Made by a program: the position numbers and the translations under genes. A stretch of DNA of 64,000 bases from Symbiodinium natans. Lineage: Eukaryota; Sar; Dinophyceae; Suessiales; Symbiodiniaceae. The first letter of the stretch is position 1. Each line of letters starts with the position of its first letter. Of the stretch, positions 23,592 through 34,500 are shown piece by piece. Below the pieces are notes generated by a model, which had not been told where the DNA came from, made no database searches, and saw only the letters and a program-made list of their open reading frames with translations. The stretch spans positions 22,501 to 86,500 of the forward strand of contig CAJNDS010002511.1 of the NCBI GenBank assembly GCA_905221605.1, written 5' to 3'.

Positions 23592-23867
23592 GTGGGGCAG
23601 CCAAGCGAAGAACACAGCACACCCCATTTTTTGGTTTCTGTATCGGCAAGCATCCAAAGAGCCAATGTCATTGGAGTCGAGAGAGCACAGAAAAGAAGCG
23701 ATGACAAGCACGAACAACGACAGCTGCTTAGAGCGTTGGTCTCTAGGACTGTGCCCTCTAGTCAGGGGGAGAGTGAGCCCCCCGAAAACCCTTTTGACAC
23801 CGAAACCGAGCCACAGCGTGGTAGTTGGCAACCTCCCAAAGAGCCATGGCATGCCTTGGGCCGATAG
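23592..23867 (+). CDS. Candidate plus-strand coding stretch
   Basis: An open frame containing IQRANVIGVERAQKRSDDKH, EQRQLLRALVSRTVPSSQGE and PPENPFDTETEPQRGSWQPP. It is charged and low in complexity toward the end. It may belong to the same plus-strand gene as 23248-23396, but I could not join the two by phase. Confidence 0.4.
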   Translation: MGQPSEEHSTPHFLVSVSASIQRANVIGVERAQKRSDDKHEQRQLLRALVSRTVPSSQGESEPPENPFDTETEPQRGSWQPPKEPWHALGR

Positions 23868-24494
23868 CTTCAGCTTGTGCGGCCCGGGCCAAGAATTACA
23901 CAGGGCTTCAGGTTCCCATTTTGGCCCCACTTTCCACTGCAGGTATGGCGTGATGTTAGCCGCCACAAGGCCTGCTTGGGAGGTCTGAAGGAGGTATGCA
24001 CATCCCTGCCATCTTCATCAGTACAAAAACTCGGTACTAGCAACAGCCCATGTCTGAGGTATCCAGCCAACTCGGCAGCATGCAGCAAAGATCACAGTAC
24101 AAGTCTTGCGCAGGTATAGAGTATAGAGAAGGGCACAGCAAACTGACCCGAAGCTGATGGTGTCCAGTGACAGCACCACCACGCACTTGCTGAACTTTGT
24201 CGTTCCACCAGTGTAGGCGTAGAGCCTTAGCAACTAGACGATCTTATTACAATGGCATGCGCCATGATACGGTGTGTAGGGGCTGGCCCTTGATCAAACG
24301 ATACAAACCAGCCACCCTCAAACGGGCCAAAGCGCGAATCATGCGTCGTGTCTCCCACATGTCTCGCTGTGTCCATGCATAGGTTTGCGGCTGTCAAAGC
24401 CTCCCAGAAAAATCATGTTCACAAGGATTTTTGGGAAGCTTTAAGAAGCCCGGCACTGTTCAAAGGGCCTAAACCCTAAGCCTAAGGTCCATTC

Positions 24495-24701
24495 ATGGTA
24501 AGCCTTGCACCCGTTTACGTGGTAAACAGCTTGCGCAAAACAACCTTAGAGCCAGAAATAGACAAGCCACAACACCGAGTCTGGGCTCACTCCCGCTTGC
24601 CCCGGCTCCTCATACAAGAGGCGGTAAAGGCTCACTCTCTTAGCTGGGCCGTGCCACATCCCATTCGGCGTTGGGAGCTGGGCCGTGCCACATCCCTTTA
24701 G
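24495..24701 (+). CDS. Weak candidate exon between telomere-like tracts
   Basis: The frame begins MVSLAPVYVVNSLRKTTLEP. It lies between CCTAAACCCTAAG (24468) and TTTAGGGGTTGGG (24702), the expected flanks for an exon here. The last 60 nt overlap a tandem repeat of 38-39 bp (24640-24716), so the 3' part is doubtful. Confidence 0.3.
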   Translation: MVSLAPVYVVNSLRKTTLEPEIDKPQHRVWAHSRLPRLLIQEAVKAHSLSWAVPHPIRRWELGRATSL

Positions 24702-25509
24702 GGGTTGGGAGTTGGTAGTTGGTTGTGGGCTGAGGGTTGCTGGTTGTCAAAAGCACTTCGCCAACCCAAACACTAACTGAGCCTAAGTGGGCCTCAGCCC
24801 CAAAAAACAATGGTGCGACGGCTTGATTCCTCCCTCTTTCTCTTCTTTGCCTGAGTGGAAGGGGCGTGTTTATGTGCCCGTTTTATGTCTAGCGCCCCCA
24901 TCTGCCAAACTCCGCTTCAACTCCCATGCCCCTCCTGCACCTCAAGTGGAGCCGTGGCCGCATGGCGAATCCTGGGATGCGCCGATAAACCCTAATAACC
25001 GTTTACTATTCAGACCTATTACACCTGGGAGGACCACCAGGAGCATCTTACGGAGTGACAACGTCCGGCCAGACTGAAGGAAGCTGCTGTTGCGCAGTCG
25101 ACCCCGAAACGCCGCAGGGTGATGGGGGTGCCCCCTGACTTCCATCCATGTTGCTGAGGGGCCTTAAGAGCTTAGGGCTTATAAGGCCAGGCTTAGGGCT
25201 TACGGTTGAGGGCCGCATGAAGCCATGAGCTCCCTCAGCCCTGACCTGGGGCTAAAGCCCATAAGGTTCTTCAGATCTGGGTTCGGACGCTTTTCAGCAT
25301 TTCAAGGGGTTGGTAATGGTTGGTAACCTGTTAGTCTTCTTTTTCGAAGCTGAAGTCTCCGGAAGTCGCGAAACAGCCAGCCTAGATCCTCGTGCACGGC
25401 CACCCTTCTTGGGGTCCGCTGTGTCGGCTTTACTGACGGGGCAGTGCCTAGTTTAGCCCCTTGCAGAAAAAGCAGCATGCACGACCTGATTAAACTAGGC
25501 CCCTATACA

Positions 25510-25601
25510 TTGGGATGTTCACCTTTTATACTAACAATCCCTAACAGGGATTATGGTACCCCTTTTCTTTGGACTGTTAGTATAAAGGGGGAACATCCCA
25601 A
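25510..25601. mobile_element. MITE-like element, 92 bp
   Basis: Terminal inverted repeats of about 30 nt: TTGGGATGTTCACCTTTTAT then ACTAACAATCC at the left, and the reverse complement of TTGGGATGTTCCCCCTTTAT at the right. The interior is only about 30 nt. No convincing target-site duplication. A partial copy is at 21808. Confidence 0.75.
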
Positions 25602-25605
25602 CCTT

Positions 25606-25700
25606 TATAAACCCTAAACCCTAAACCTGAACCATAAAACCCGACCCCTAAACCCCAAACCCCAAATCCTGAACCATGAACCCGAAAACCCGACCCCACC
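25606..25700. repeat. Degenerate CCCTAAA tract
   Basis: About twelve decayed heptads (CCCTAAA, CCTGAA, CCCAAA, CCCGAAA). In the sense of the adjoining minus-strand exon these are TTTAGGG-like and follow its donor. Confidence 0.85.
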
Positions 25701-25706
25701 CCCCAC

Positions 25707-25782
25707 CCAAATAAACACTTCCGAGTCTCTGCTCTGCAGTCAGCACCCTGCAGTCCAGTGGCAGCTCCTCGAAGCCGGTGCC
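25707..25782 (-). CDS. Well-bounded candidate exon
   Basis: 76 nt between ATTCGCAG and TTTGG|GTGGGG on the minus strand. It encodes GTGFEELPLDCRVLTAEQRL and GSVYL with strong codon character. The donor side runs into degenerate TTTAGGG-like DNA. The palindrome element at 25889-28589 would sit in the upstream intron of this gene. Function unknown. Confidence 0.6.
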
Positions 25783-26039
25783 CTGCGAATGCCCGGCATG
25801 TTCATATGTATTTGGCAGACGTAAAGATTCTGAATATGGTGTTGTTACATATTGTTTATACATCTATATGTACATATATATATATAGCTCACCCCCCCCC
25901 AATGGACCCACCGCGGATGGCAGCCGAGTCCTAGCCAGATCAAGGCAAAAAACAACAAAACAAGAAACTAACAAAAACCAACAAACCAAAAAAATCCAAA
26001 AAACCAAAAAAACCAACAAAACCAAAAAAACCAAAAAAA

Positions 26040-27005
26040 CCAAAAAAAACCAAAAAACAATCTTTTCCAAAACTATGGGGCTGGGGCCTCCAAAAGATGG
26101 TTTTTTTGGTTTTCTCGAGAAAAAGATGGTTTTTTTGGTTCGAAACCATCTTTTTCTCGAGAAAAAGATGGTTTTTGAGCAGCCGCTCTTCGAAAAACCA
26201 TCTTTTTCTCGAGAAAAAGATGGTTTTACCAGGACAAGACCTCCAAAAACCATCTTTTTCTCGAGAAAAAGATGGTTTTACCAGGACAAGACCTCCAAAA
26301 ACCATCTTTTTCTCGAGAAAAAGATGGTTTTTCCAGGACAAGATCTCCAAAAACCATCTTTTTCTCGAGAAAAAGATGGTTTTTCGAAGAGCGGCTGCTC
26401 AAAAACCATCTTTTTCTCGAGAAAAAGATGGTTTCGAACCAAAAAAACCATCTTTTTCTCGAGAAAACCAAAAAAACCATCTTTTGGAGGCCCCAGCCCC
26501 ATAGTTTTGGAAAAGATTGTTTTTTGGTTTTTTTTGGTTTTTTTGGTTTTCTCGAGAAAAAGATGGTGTTTTGGTTCGAAACCATCTTTTTCTCGAGAAA
26601 AAGATGGTTTTGAGCAACCACCCTTCGAAAAACCATCTTTTTCTCGAGAAAAAGATGGTTTTACCAGGAGAAGACCTCCAAAAACCATCTTTTTCTCGAG
26701 AAAAAGATGGTTTTACAAGGACAAGACCTCCGGAAACCATCTTTTTCTCGAGAAAAAGATGGTTTTTCCAGGACAAGATCTCCAAAAACCATCTTTTTCT
26801 CGAGAAAAAGATGGTTTTTCGAAGAGCGGCTGCTCAAAAACCATCTTTTTCTCGAGAAAAAGATGGTTTCGAACCAAAAAAACCATCTTTTTCTCGAGAA
26901 AACCAAAAAAACCATCTTTTGGAGGCCCCAGCCCCATAGTTTTGGAAAAGATGGTTTTTTTGTTTTTTTTGGTTTTTTTGGTTTTCTCGAGAAAAAGATG
27001 GTTGA
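26040..27005. repeat. Array of perfect 30-bp palindromes centred on CTCGAG
   Basis: The hairpin AACCATCTTTTTCTC / GAGAAAAAGATGGTT recurs about a dozen times as a full palindrome and a few times as a half, with 17 CTCGAG centres. Spacers are of fixed types (CAGGACAAGACCTC, GAGCAGCCGCTCTTCG and its complement). The whole is a roughly 435-bp unit present twice. Each unit is itself a large inverted repeat ending in a core with CCAAAACTATGGGGCTGGGG. Long frames stay open on both strands only because the repeat lacks stops. Confidence 0.9.
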
Positions 27006-27009
27006 GTTT

Positions 27010-28435
27010 TAGGGGTTTAAGCCTCGTGCACTACAGGGTTATAAGGTTCTAATCCTATAGGTATTGCCTTAACCTTTAACCCTAAACCTTTAACTTTAAA
27101 CCCTGCAGGGTTAACCCCGTGAGAAATTTAGAGATAGACCCCGAAAAGACCCTAAACCTTCTTACACGGTGTAATGGTTTAAAAACCGATAGGACATGTA
27201 TACCTTCAGCGCCTGTAGGGTTCAAGCCTTTGAACGTGCTAGACCCCTATAGGGTGCTAAGGTTCTGACCCTAAAGGGTTTAGGGTTAAGGCTTAAATGC
27301 CCTCTAGGTTTAAATGCCTAAGTCTTAAACCCCAAACCTTTAAACCTTCATCCTATGGGGTTTGAAGGTCAAGGGTTTAGGCTTGATTGCCGAGGGCTTT
27401 AGGGTCCTGACCCTAGAGGGTTTAGGGTTAAGGAATAGATGCGTAAACCTTAAACCCTTAAGGTTTAAACTCTATGGGCTTAGGTTTTGATGTCTAAATT
27501 TTAAACCCTAAGCCTTGAAACCTTCAAACTACAGAGTTTAGAGGTGTTAAGGGTGACAAATTGATTACATACTTAGCTTTAAATGCCTGAATCTTAAACC
27601 CCAATTCTTTAAACCTTAACCCTATAGGGTTTAAAGGTTAAGGGCTTAGTGTTAATCGCTGTCTTAGGTTTAAATGTCTGAATCTTAAACCCTAAAACTT
27701 TAAACCTTCACCCTATAGGGTTTAAAGGTTAGGGTTTAGGTCGAATCGTCAGCTTAGATTTAAATGTCTAAGTAAAGAATCCTAAACCTTTAAATCTCAT
27801 CCCTATGGGGTTTAAGGTTAAGGGTTCAATATGAACTGCCGGCATAGGTCTAAATACCTAAACCTTAAACTTAAACCCTAAACCTTTAAATATCTTAACC
27901 CTATAGGGTTTAAAGGTTAAAGGCTTAGCGTTAATTGCCGGAATAGGTTTAAATGCCTAAATCTTAAGCCCGAAACCTTTAAACCTTAGCCCAACAGGGT
28001 TTAAAGGTTAAGGGTTTAAAATTAGTTGCAGGCTTAATTAGGTTTAAATGCCTACATCTTATATCCTAAACCTTTAAAAATCTTAACCCTATAGGGTTTA
28101 AAGGTTAAGGGCTTGGCTACAGGTTTAAATGGCTAAATATTAAACCCTAAGCCTTTAAACTTTAACCCTACAGAGTTTAAAGGTTAAGGGTTTAAAATTA
28201 GTTGCAGGCTTAGTTTTAAATGCCTACATCTTAAAGCCTAACCTGTAAAAATCTTAACCCTATAGAATTTAAAGGTTAAGGGCTTAGCTTTAATTACCGG
28301 CATAGGTTCAAATGCCTAAATCTTAAACCCTTAACCTTTAAACCTTAACCCTACAGGGTTTAAGGTTAAGGGTTTTTTTTTGCAGGCTTAGGTTTAAATG
28401 CCTAGATCTTAAATTATAAACAAAAGCCAACAGAA
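27010..28435. repeat. Telomere-like satellite, about 90-110 bp units
   Basis: More than a dozen degenerate units, each with AACCCTATAGGGTTTAAAGG (itself palindromic around CCCTATAGGG), TTAAGGG, then GGTTTAAATGCCTAAATC. The heptad AAACCCT is recognisable, which suggests derivation from telomeric repeats by expansion and decay inside the element. Confidence 0.8.
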
Positions 28436-28589
28436 AGAAAAACCCTCCGTGTGTGTGTGAGAGGGTGAATTAAGCAATACAGTCAAAAATCCGGTCACCG
28501 GAAAATCACCAGACAGCAGAGGTTTTATCGGTATTTGCGGTACTTTTGCAAAGATCAAGGCCCGCGGTGGGTCCATTGGGGGGGGGTGA

Positions 28590-28631
<42 letters not shown>

Positions 28632-29044
28632 TACTGTTTTTTTTTCTATATTTAGAGCTTCATAGATTTATATATTTAGTAAATATAAACATATATATAT
28701 ATATATATGTTTATATTTCTTTATTTGTTTATATTTGTATTTATATTTGCATGTAAATTTACAATTATATGCATATATACTAGACTCGACTAGACACACG
28801 TGCGTGCTTCGCACGCACTTAGTGTCGGCAGGGGCGACTGGACAAATTTGGAGCGAAACCTGGGCGACGGACGACATTGGGAGGCGTGGGGCAGAGGGTG
28901 AGGCCTGAATGGTGGCGTTGAAGCCCGTGTTGGGCTTAAGCCATTAGGCTTGGGATGAGGTTTCGGGTTGAACAGTAGCCACCCTTTGGGCTTCGTATTC
29001 AGGACCCGGGGGGGGGGGGGGGGGTTCCCAAGCACACACATATA

Positions 29045-29087
<43 letters not shown>

Positions 29088-29097
29088 CGCACGCTTC
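28590..29097. repeat. TA and TG microsatellites with a small hairpin
   Basis: (TA)n at 28593-28625 and 28690-28710, (TG)n at 29047-29086, and poly-G at 29009-29023. At about 28798-28818 the sequence GTGCGTGC-TTC-GCACGCAC forms a perfect 8-bp stem with a three-base loop. Confidence 0.8.
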
Positions 29098-29513
29098 GCA
29101 TCGGCACGGGCGAGCAGCAAACTTTGAACCAAGTGTTGAAAGCTCCCAGACCAACCTTCTTTTGTGCTCAGGGTGCTGGTGGGCTGCGGTCCTGTGGAAG
29201 GTGGTCACGGGGTGAGGGTAGGGGGGGGGGGGAGCTGCCGCACCAACCCGCCGGGTTGGTCTATTTGTTTTTATATACATATATATATATGTATATGTAT
29301 ATAAACGCATCGGCACGGGCGAGCAGCAAACTTTGAACCAAGTGTTGAAAGCTCCCAGACCAACCTTCTTTTGTGCTCAGGGTGCTGGTGGGCTGCGGTC
29401 CTGTGGAAGGTGGTCACGGGGTGAGGGTAGGGGGGGGGGGAGCTGCCGCACCAACCCGCCGGGTTGGTCTATTTGTTTTTATATACATATATATATATGT
29501 ATATGTATATAAA
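29098..29513. repeat. 209-bp tandem duplication
   Basis: Unit 29098-29306 is repeated at 29307-29513 with near identity. They differ by about one base in a poly-G run. Each unit contains the G-run, GCCGCACCAACCCGCCGGGT and a TA-rich tail. Confidence 0.85.
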
Positions 29514-29523
29514 CACATATGTC

Positions 29524-29554
<31 letters not shown>

Positions 29555-29633
29555 TTAGTTATTTATATTTTTATTACTATGTATATTTATACTGATATTT
29601 GTATGTGTATTGATATTTGTATTTATACTTGAC

Positions 29634-29888
29634 GGTTGTTCGAAATTGCTTCACGGCAAAACGACCATTCTTCGCGAAAAGCTGTTTGTCTTTCGCGGGC
29701 CCATCGCGGACTTTCGCGGAGGCAATTTTACACCCGTCTTAGTTACAGTACAAACAGTACTAACACAAAACTTCGCGAAAGCGTGAGTTGTCTTTCGCGG
29801 GCCCATCGCGGACTTTCGCGGACCCTCATTTCCATTGTCTGATGGTCGCCCCAGTATAACTCGAAGCCAAGGGGGGTTTTGAACAACC
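29634..29888. repeat. TTCGCGGG-rich unit with internal duplication and short inverted ends
   Basis: TGTCTTTCGCGGGCCCATCG followed by CGGACTTTCGCGGA occurs at about 29687 and 29789. TTCGCGAAA occurs at about 29671 and 29772. The outer ends GGTTGTTCGAAA and TTTTGAACAACC are inverted with one mismatch. It is GC-rich inside an AT-rich neighbourhood and could be a small mobile element. No coding signal. Confidence 0.55.
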
Positions 29889-30132
29889 CTCACTTATTTA
29901 TTTACATATGTAGGGCTGCTTCCTCCTTTACCTGCACGAGTTCGGGGCTCAGAAATGCTGAGGGCTCAGCTGGTTGAAAGTTTTTCGGCTTAGGGTGAGT
30001 TTTCGAAACTCCCACTCGGCCAGTGCCGGCGAAACATTTCCAGGTATGTCAGATGCGGTGTAGGCCTGGAGATGATGGACGGGTCGTGCTGAACCCGAAA
30101 CCAAGCAAGCGCACACCGGACCCTAAGGAAAC

Positions 30133-30287
30133 TTGCAGAACAACTGCTTCAACTTCCGATCGCCCTTAGCCGCAGCCGCGAACATCTGCACCGAGCCCTT
30201 ATCCCCAAACAGCAGGATCACCCTAAACCCTAAACGATGGGTGTGCCTCCACCACGGCAGCCACCGGCTGCCTTGCTCCGTTACCGG
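30133..30287 (-). CDS. Two coding pieces separated by a 13-nt telomeric tract
   Basis: Piece 30236-30287 (after GACCCAG) encodes GNGARQPVAAVVEAHPS. Piece 30133-30222 encodes VILLFGDKGSVQMFAAAAKG and DRKLKQLFC, then AA|GTTTCCTTAGGG. Between them lies only GTTTAGGGTTTAG (30223-30235). Removing exactly those 13 nt, which begin GT and end AG, joins the two in frame; leaving them in creates a stop. Either a larger splice pattern uses the same sites or the tract is a tiny intron or insertion. Function unknown. Confidence 0.55.
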
Positions 30288-31587
30288 CTGGGTCGATAGG
30301 TTGGGAGCTCTATGCTACTGCCGCTGCCCGCCCCATCCCCCATTTTCTCCGCTTGGCAAAACACAAATGACCGGGCTGCCCTCCGTTAAGAGAGACGCTC
30401 ATCCAACAGCCGAACCCTCAACTCCTCAAAAGCCCTGGGCTCCAGGGCTTTGGGAAGTGGAGCCTTCCTGCCTCACAGTTGCTTCCTTTTTTGATGGAGG
30501 GGGAGAGGGGCGATTTTTTTCAAGGCTTTCTTAGAAGGCATCGGTTTAAAAGTTTTAAGGTGCTCTTAGGGGCCTCAGCGCAGGGCCAATCTCAGATCGG
30601 GTGCAGCTCTGTGGAGATGCGCCGCCGGCGTGAGGCTTCGGCGGCCTCTGGTCCCACTTTTTCAGGGCAAGCTCAGGGCATAGAGTTCTTTGGGGTTTAC
30701 AGGGTTTAGAGAGTTTGGGGATTTTGTTTCAATTCTCACACTCGCACGAGGCAAGCAAGGCTTTCTTTAGAGGTTTAAAGCTTAAAGGTTGCTTATTTTT
30801 CGGCCCCCCCAAGCTCCGAAACTTAAAAAGCCCGGTAAGACCCAGACCCAGACATGGGTAAGAAGAGGTGGTGGGGTAAGCGCGACCACTACCTTGATTC
30901 TTGGAGCTCCAAGACATGAAACAAGGAAGCCAGGGCAGAAGAGTCTGAACCCCAAAATACCCCAAACCCTGAACCCTGAAACCCGAAACATCCCTAAACT
31001 CTAGACTCGAATCCCCAAAAAAAATCCTGACCCGCACCTTGTCTGGCATATCATTGCTGGCAGCTGCGACGGGAACCCCCAGCTTCCACGCAGCGTAGCA
31101 AACTGCATAGAACCTGAGAAGCTACGACATCGGGAACCCTGGCCCTGCACTCACAAGCCGTCACAAGCCGCAACGCCATGTCCTTGAACCCCACCTTGCC
31201 TGCGGGCAGAAGACATTAGCGGGATGTAGCGCCTTTCTTCCCCCCTTAAAGGATGTGTGCTTGGAGACCCTAAACCCGAAAAAAAAAAAAAAAAAAAAAC
31301 CTTAAACCCTCAACCCTAAACCCTAAAACGCTAAGTCTTCCTAAGTTACGGCTGCTAGGCGGGTGTTCACCAGTGCAGGCTTCGGCGCAGCCGGCCGCGG
31401 CTGAGCAAGAGCCTCAGCCACTCTGGGTCTGTCGCGGGCTTTGCTGGGAACTTCACGGAAGTTGTGTCTGCAGGGCTTTTGGCCCAGGCGCGGGTGAGTG
31501 CTGGCTTTCCACAAAAGAAAGCCCACATTCTGTCCAGCAAGACCAGACCACGGGCACTGAACGCCCTCCGGCAGGACGGTCGCCGCT
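30288..31587. other. No supported gene
   Basis: Telomere-like heptads near 30950-31000 and 31300-31330, a 20-nt A run at 31279-31298, and otherwise random-looking frames. The minisatellite begins at the right edge. Confidence 0.5.
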
Positions 31588-34500
31588 GCTGCTCATGATG
31601 CTCGCGCTTTGGGGGTTCGTCTCCTGAAGGAGGGTCGCAGCTGACTCACGATGCTCGCTTTGGGGGGCCGTGTCCTGCAGCTGATGCTCATGATGCCGGT
31701 GTCCTGAAGGAGGGTCGCAGCTGATGCTCATGATGCTCGCTTTGGGGGGTCGTGCCCTGAAGGAGAGTCGCAGCTGATGCTCATGATGCTCCTTTTGTGG
31801 GGCCGTGTCCTGAAGGAGGGTCGCAGCTGATGCTGCTGATGCTCGCTTTGGGTGGCCGTGTCCTGAAGGAGGGCCTGAACTGATGCTCATGATGCTCGCT
31901 TTGGGATCCCGCCTCCTGAAGGAGGGTCGCAGCTGATGCTCATGCTGCTTGCTTTGGGGCCGTGTCCTGAAGGAGGGTCGCAGCTGATGCTCATGATGCT
32001 CGCTTTGGGGGGCTGTGTCTTGAAGGAGGGTCGCAGCTGATGCTCTTGATGCTCGCTTTGGGGCGTCGTGTCCTGAAGGAGAGTCGCAGCTGATGCTCAT
32101 GATGCTCGCTTTGGGGGCCGTGTCCTGAAGGAGGGTCGCAGCTGATGCTCATGATGCTCGCTTTGGGGGGCTGTGTCTTGAAGGAGAGTCGCAGTTGATG
32201 CTCATGATGCTCGCTTTGGGGGAGCGACTCCTGAAGGAGGGTCGCAGCTGATGCTCATGATGCCCCGCTTTGGGGGGCCGTGTGCTAAAGGGGGTCGCAG
32301 CTGATGCTCATGATGCTCCTTTTGTGGGGCCGTGTCCTCAAGGAGGGTCGCAGCTGATGCTCATGATGCTCCTTTTGGGGGGCCGTGTCCTCAAATAAGG
32401 TCGCAGCTGATGCTCATGATGCTCGCTTTGGGGTCGTGCCCTGAAGGAGAGTCGCAGCTGATGCTCATGATGCTCCTTTTGGGGGGCCGTGTCCTCAGGG
32501 AGGGTCGCAGCTGATGCTCATGATGCTCGCTTTGGGGGCCGTGTCCTGAAGGAGGGTCGCAGCTCCTGAAGGAGGGTCGCAGTTGATGCTCATGATGCTC
32601 GCTATGCGGGGCCGCGTCCTGAAGGAGAGTCGCAGCTGATGCTCATGATGCTCGCCTTGGGGGGTCGTGCCCTGAAGGAGAGTCGCAGCTGATGCTCATG
32701 ATGCTCGCTTTGGGGGCCGTGTCCTGAAGGAGGGTCGCAGCTGATGCTCATGATGCTCGCTTTGCGGGGCTGTGTATTGAAGGAGGGTCGCAGCTGATGC
32801 TCATGATGCTCGCTTTGGGGGAGCGACTCCTGAAAGAGGGTCGCAGCTGATGCTCATGATGCTCGCTTTGGGGGGTTGTGTGCTAAAGGGGGGTCGCAGC
32901 TGATGCTCATGATGCTCGCTTTGGGGGTGCGTGCCCTCAAGGAGAGTCGCAGCTGATGCTCATGATGCTCGCTTTGGGGGGTGTCCTGAAGGAGGGTCGC
33001 AGCTGATGCTCATGATGCTTGCTTTGGGGCCGTGTCCTGAAGGAGAGTCGCAGCTGATGCTCATGATGCTCGCTTTGGGGGGCTGTGTCTTGAAGGAGAG
33101 TCGCAGCTGATGCTCATGATGCTCGCTTTGGGGGGCTGTGTCTTGAAGGAGGGTCGAAGCTGATGCTCATGATGCTCGCTTTGGGGGAGCGACTCCTGAA
33201 AGAGGGTCGCAGCTGATGCTCATGATGCCCGCTTTGGGGGGTTGTGTGCTAAGGGGGGGTCGCAGCTGATGCTCATGACGCTCGCTTTGGGGGGTCGTGC
33301 CCTGAAGGAGAGTCGCAGCTGATGCTCATGATGCTCAAGGAGGGTCGCAGCTGATGCTGCTGATGCTCGCTTTGGGTGGCCGTGTCCTAAATTAAAGGAG
33401 GGCCTGAACTGATGCTCATGTTGCTGAAGGAGGGTCGCAGCTGATGCTCATAATGCTCGCTTTGGGTGGCCGTGTCCTGAAGGAGGGCCTGAACTGATGC
33501 TCATGCTTGAAGGAGGGTCGCAGCTGATGCTCACGATGCCCGCTTTGGGGCCGTGTGCTAAAGGGGGGTCGCAGGTGATGCTCATGATGCTCGCTTTGGG
33601 TTCGTGCCCTGAAGGAGAGTCGCAGCTGATGCTCATGATGCTCGCGTTGGGTGAAGGAGGGTCGCAGCTGATGCTCATGATGCTCGCTTTCAGGGGCTGT
33701 GTCTTGAAGGAGGGTCGCAGTTGATGCTCATGATGCTCGCTTTGGGGGAGCGACTCCTGAAGGAGGGTCGCAGCTGATGCCCGCTTTGGGCGGCAGTGTG
33801 CTAAAGGGGGTCGCAGCTGATGCTCATGATGCCCTGAAGGAGAGTCGCAGCTGATGCTCATGATTCTCCTTTTGGGGGGCCGTGTCCTCAAGGAGGGTCG
33901 CAGCTGATGCTCATGATGCTCGCTTTGGGGGACGTGCCCTGAAGGAGGGTCGCAGCTGATGCTGCTGATGCTCGCTTTGGGTGGCCGTGTCCTGAAGGAG
34001 GGTCGCAGCTGATGCTCATGATGCTCGCTTTGCGGGGCCGCGTCCTGAAGGAGAGTCGCAGCTGATGCTCATGATGCTCGCCTTGGCGGGTCGTGCCCTG
34101 AAGGAGAGTCGCAGCTGATGCTCATGATGCTCGCTTTGGGGGGCTGTGTCTGGAAGGAGGTTCGCAGCTGATGCTCATGATGCTCGCTTTGGGGGAGCGA
34201 CTCCTGAAAGAGGGTCGCAGCTGATGCTCATGATGCTCGCGCCCTCAAGGAGAGTCGCAGCTGATGCTCATGATGCTCGCTTTGGGGGCCGTGTCCTGAA
34301 GGAGGGTCGCAGCTGATGCTCATGATGCTCGCTTTGCGGGGCCGCGTCCTGAAGGAGAGTCGCAGCTGATGCTCATGATGCTCGCCTTGGGGGGTCGTGC
34401 CCTGAAGGAGAGTCGCAGCTGATGCTCATGATGCTCGCTTTGGGGCCCGTGTCCTGAAGGAGGGTCGCAGCTGATGCTCATGATGCTCGCTTTGGGGGGC

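Larger units (their letters stand above)
25889..28589. mobile_element. Transposon-like unit with perfect 28-bp terminal inverted repeats
   Basis: The left end (25889-25916) reads TCACCCCCCCCCAATGGACC then CACCGCGG. The right end (28562-28589) is its exact reverse complement, including the nine-C run. Both ends are bordered outside by (TA)n. Inside are a palindrome array (26090-27005) and a telomere-like satellite (27010-28435), with unique borders that contain no transposase-like ORF. It is therefore probably non-autonomous. The same terminal motif, slightly diverged, starts the second array at 62390. Confidence 0.75.

Noticed and set aside
25778-27052. 424-codon plus-strand ORF and several 130-codon minus ORFs
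   Set aside because: They are translations of the palindrome array and have the same KPSFSREKDGF peptide on both strands. Only a few N-terminal codons are unique sequence.
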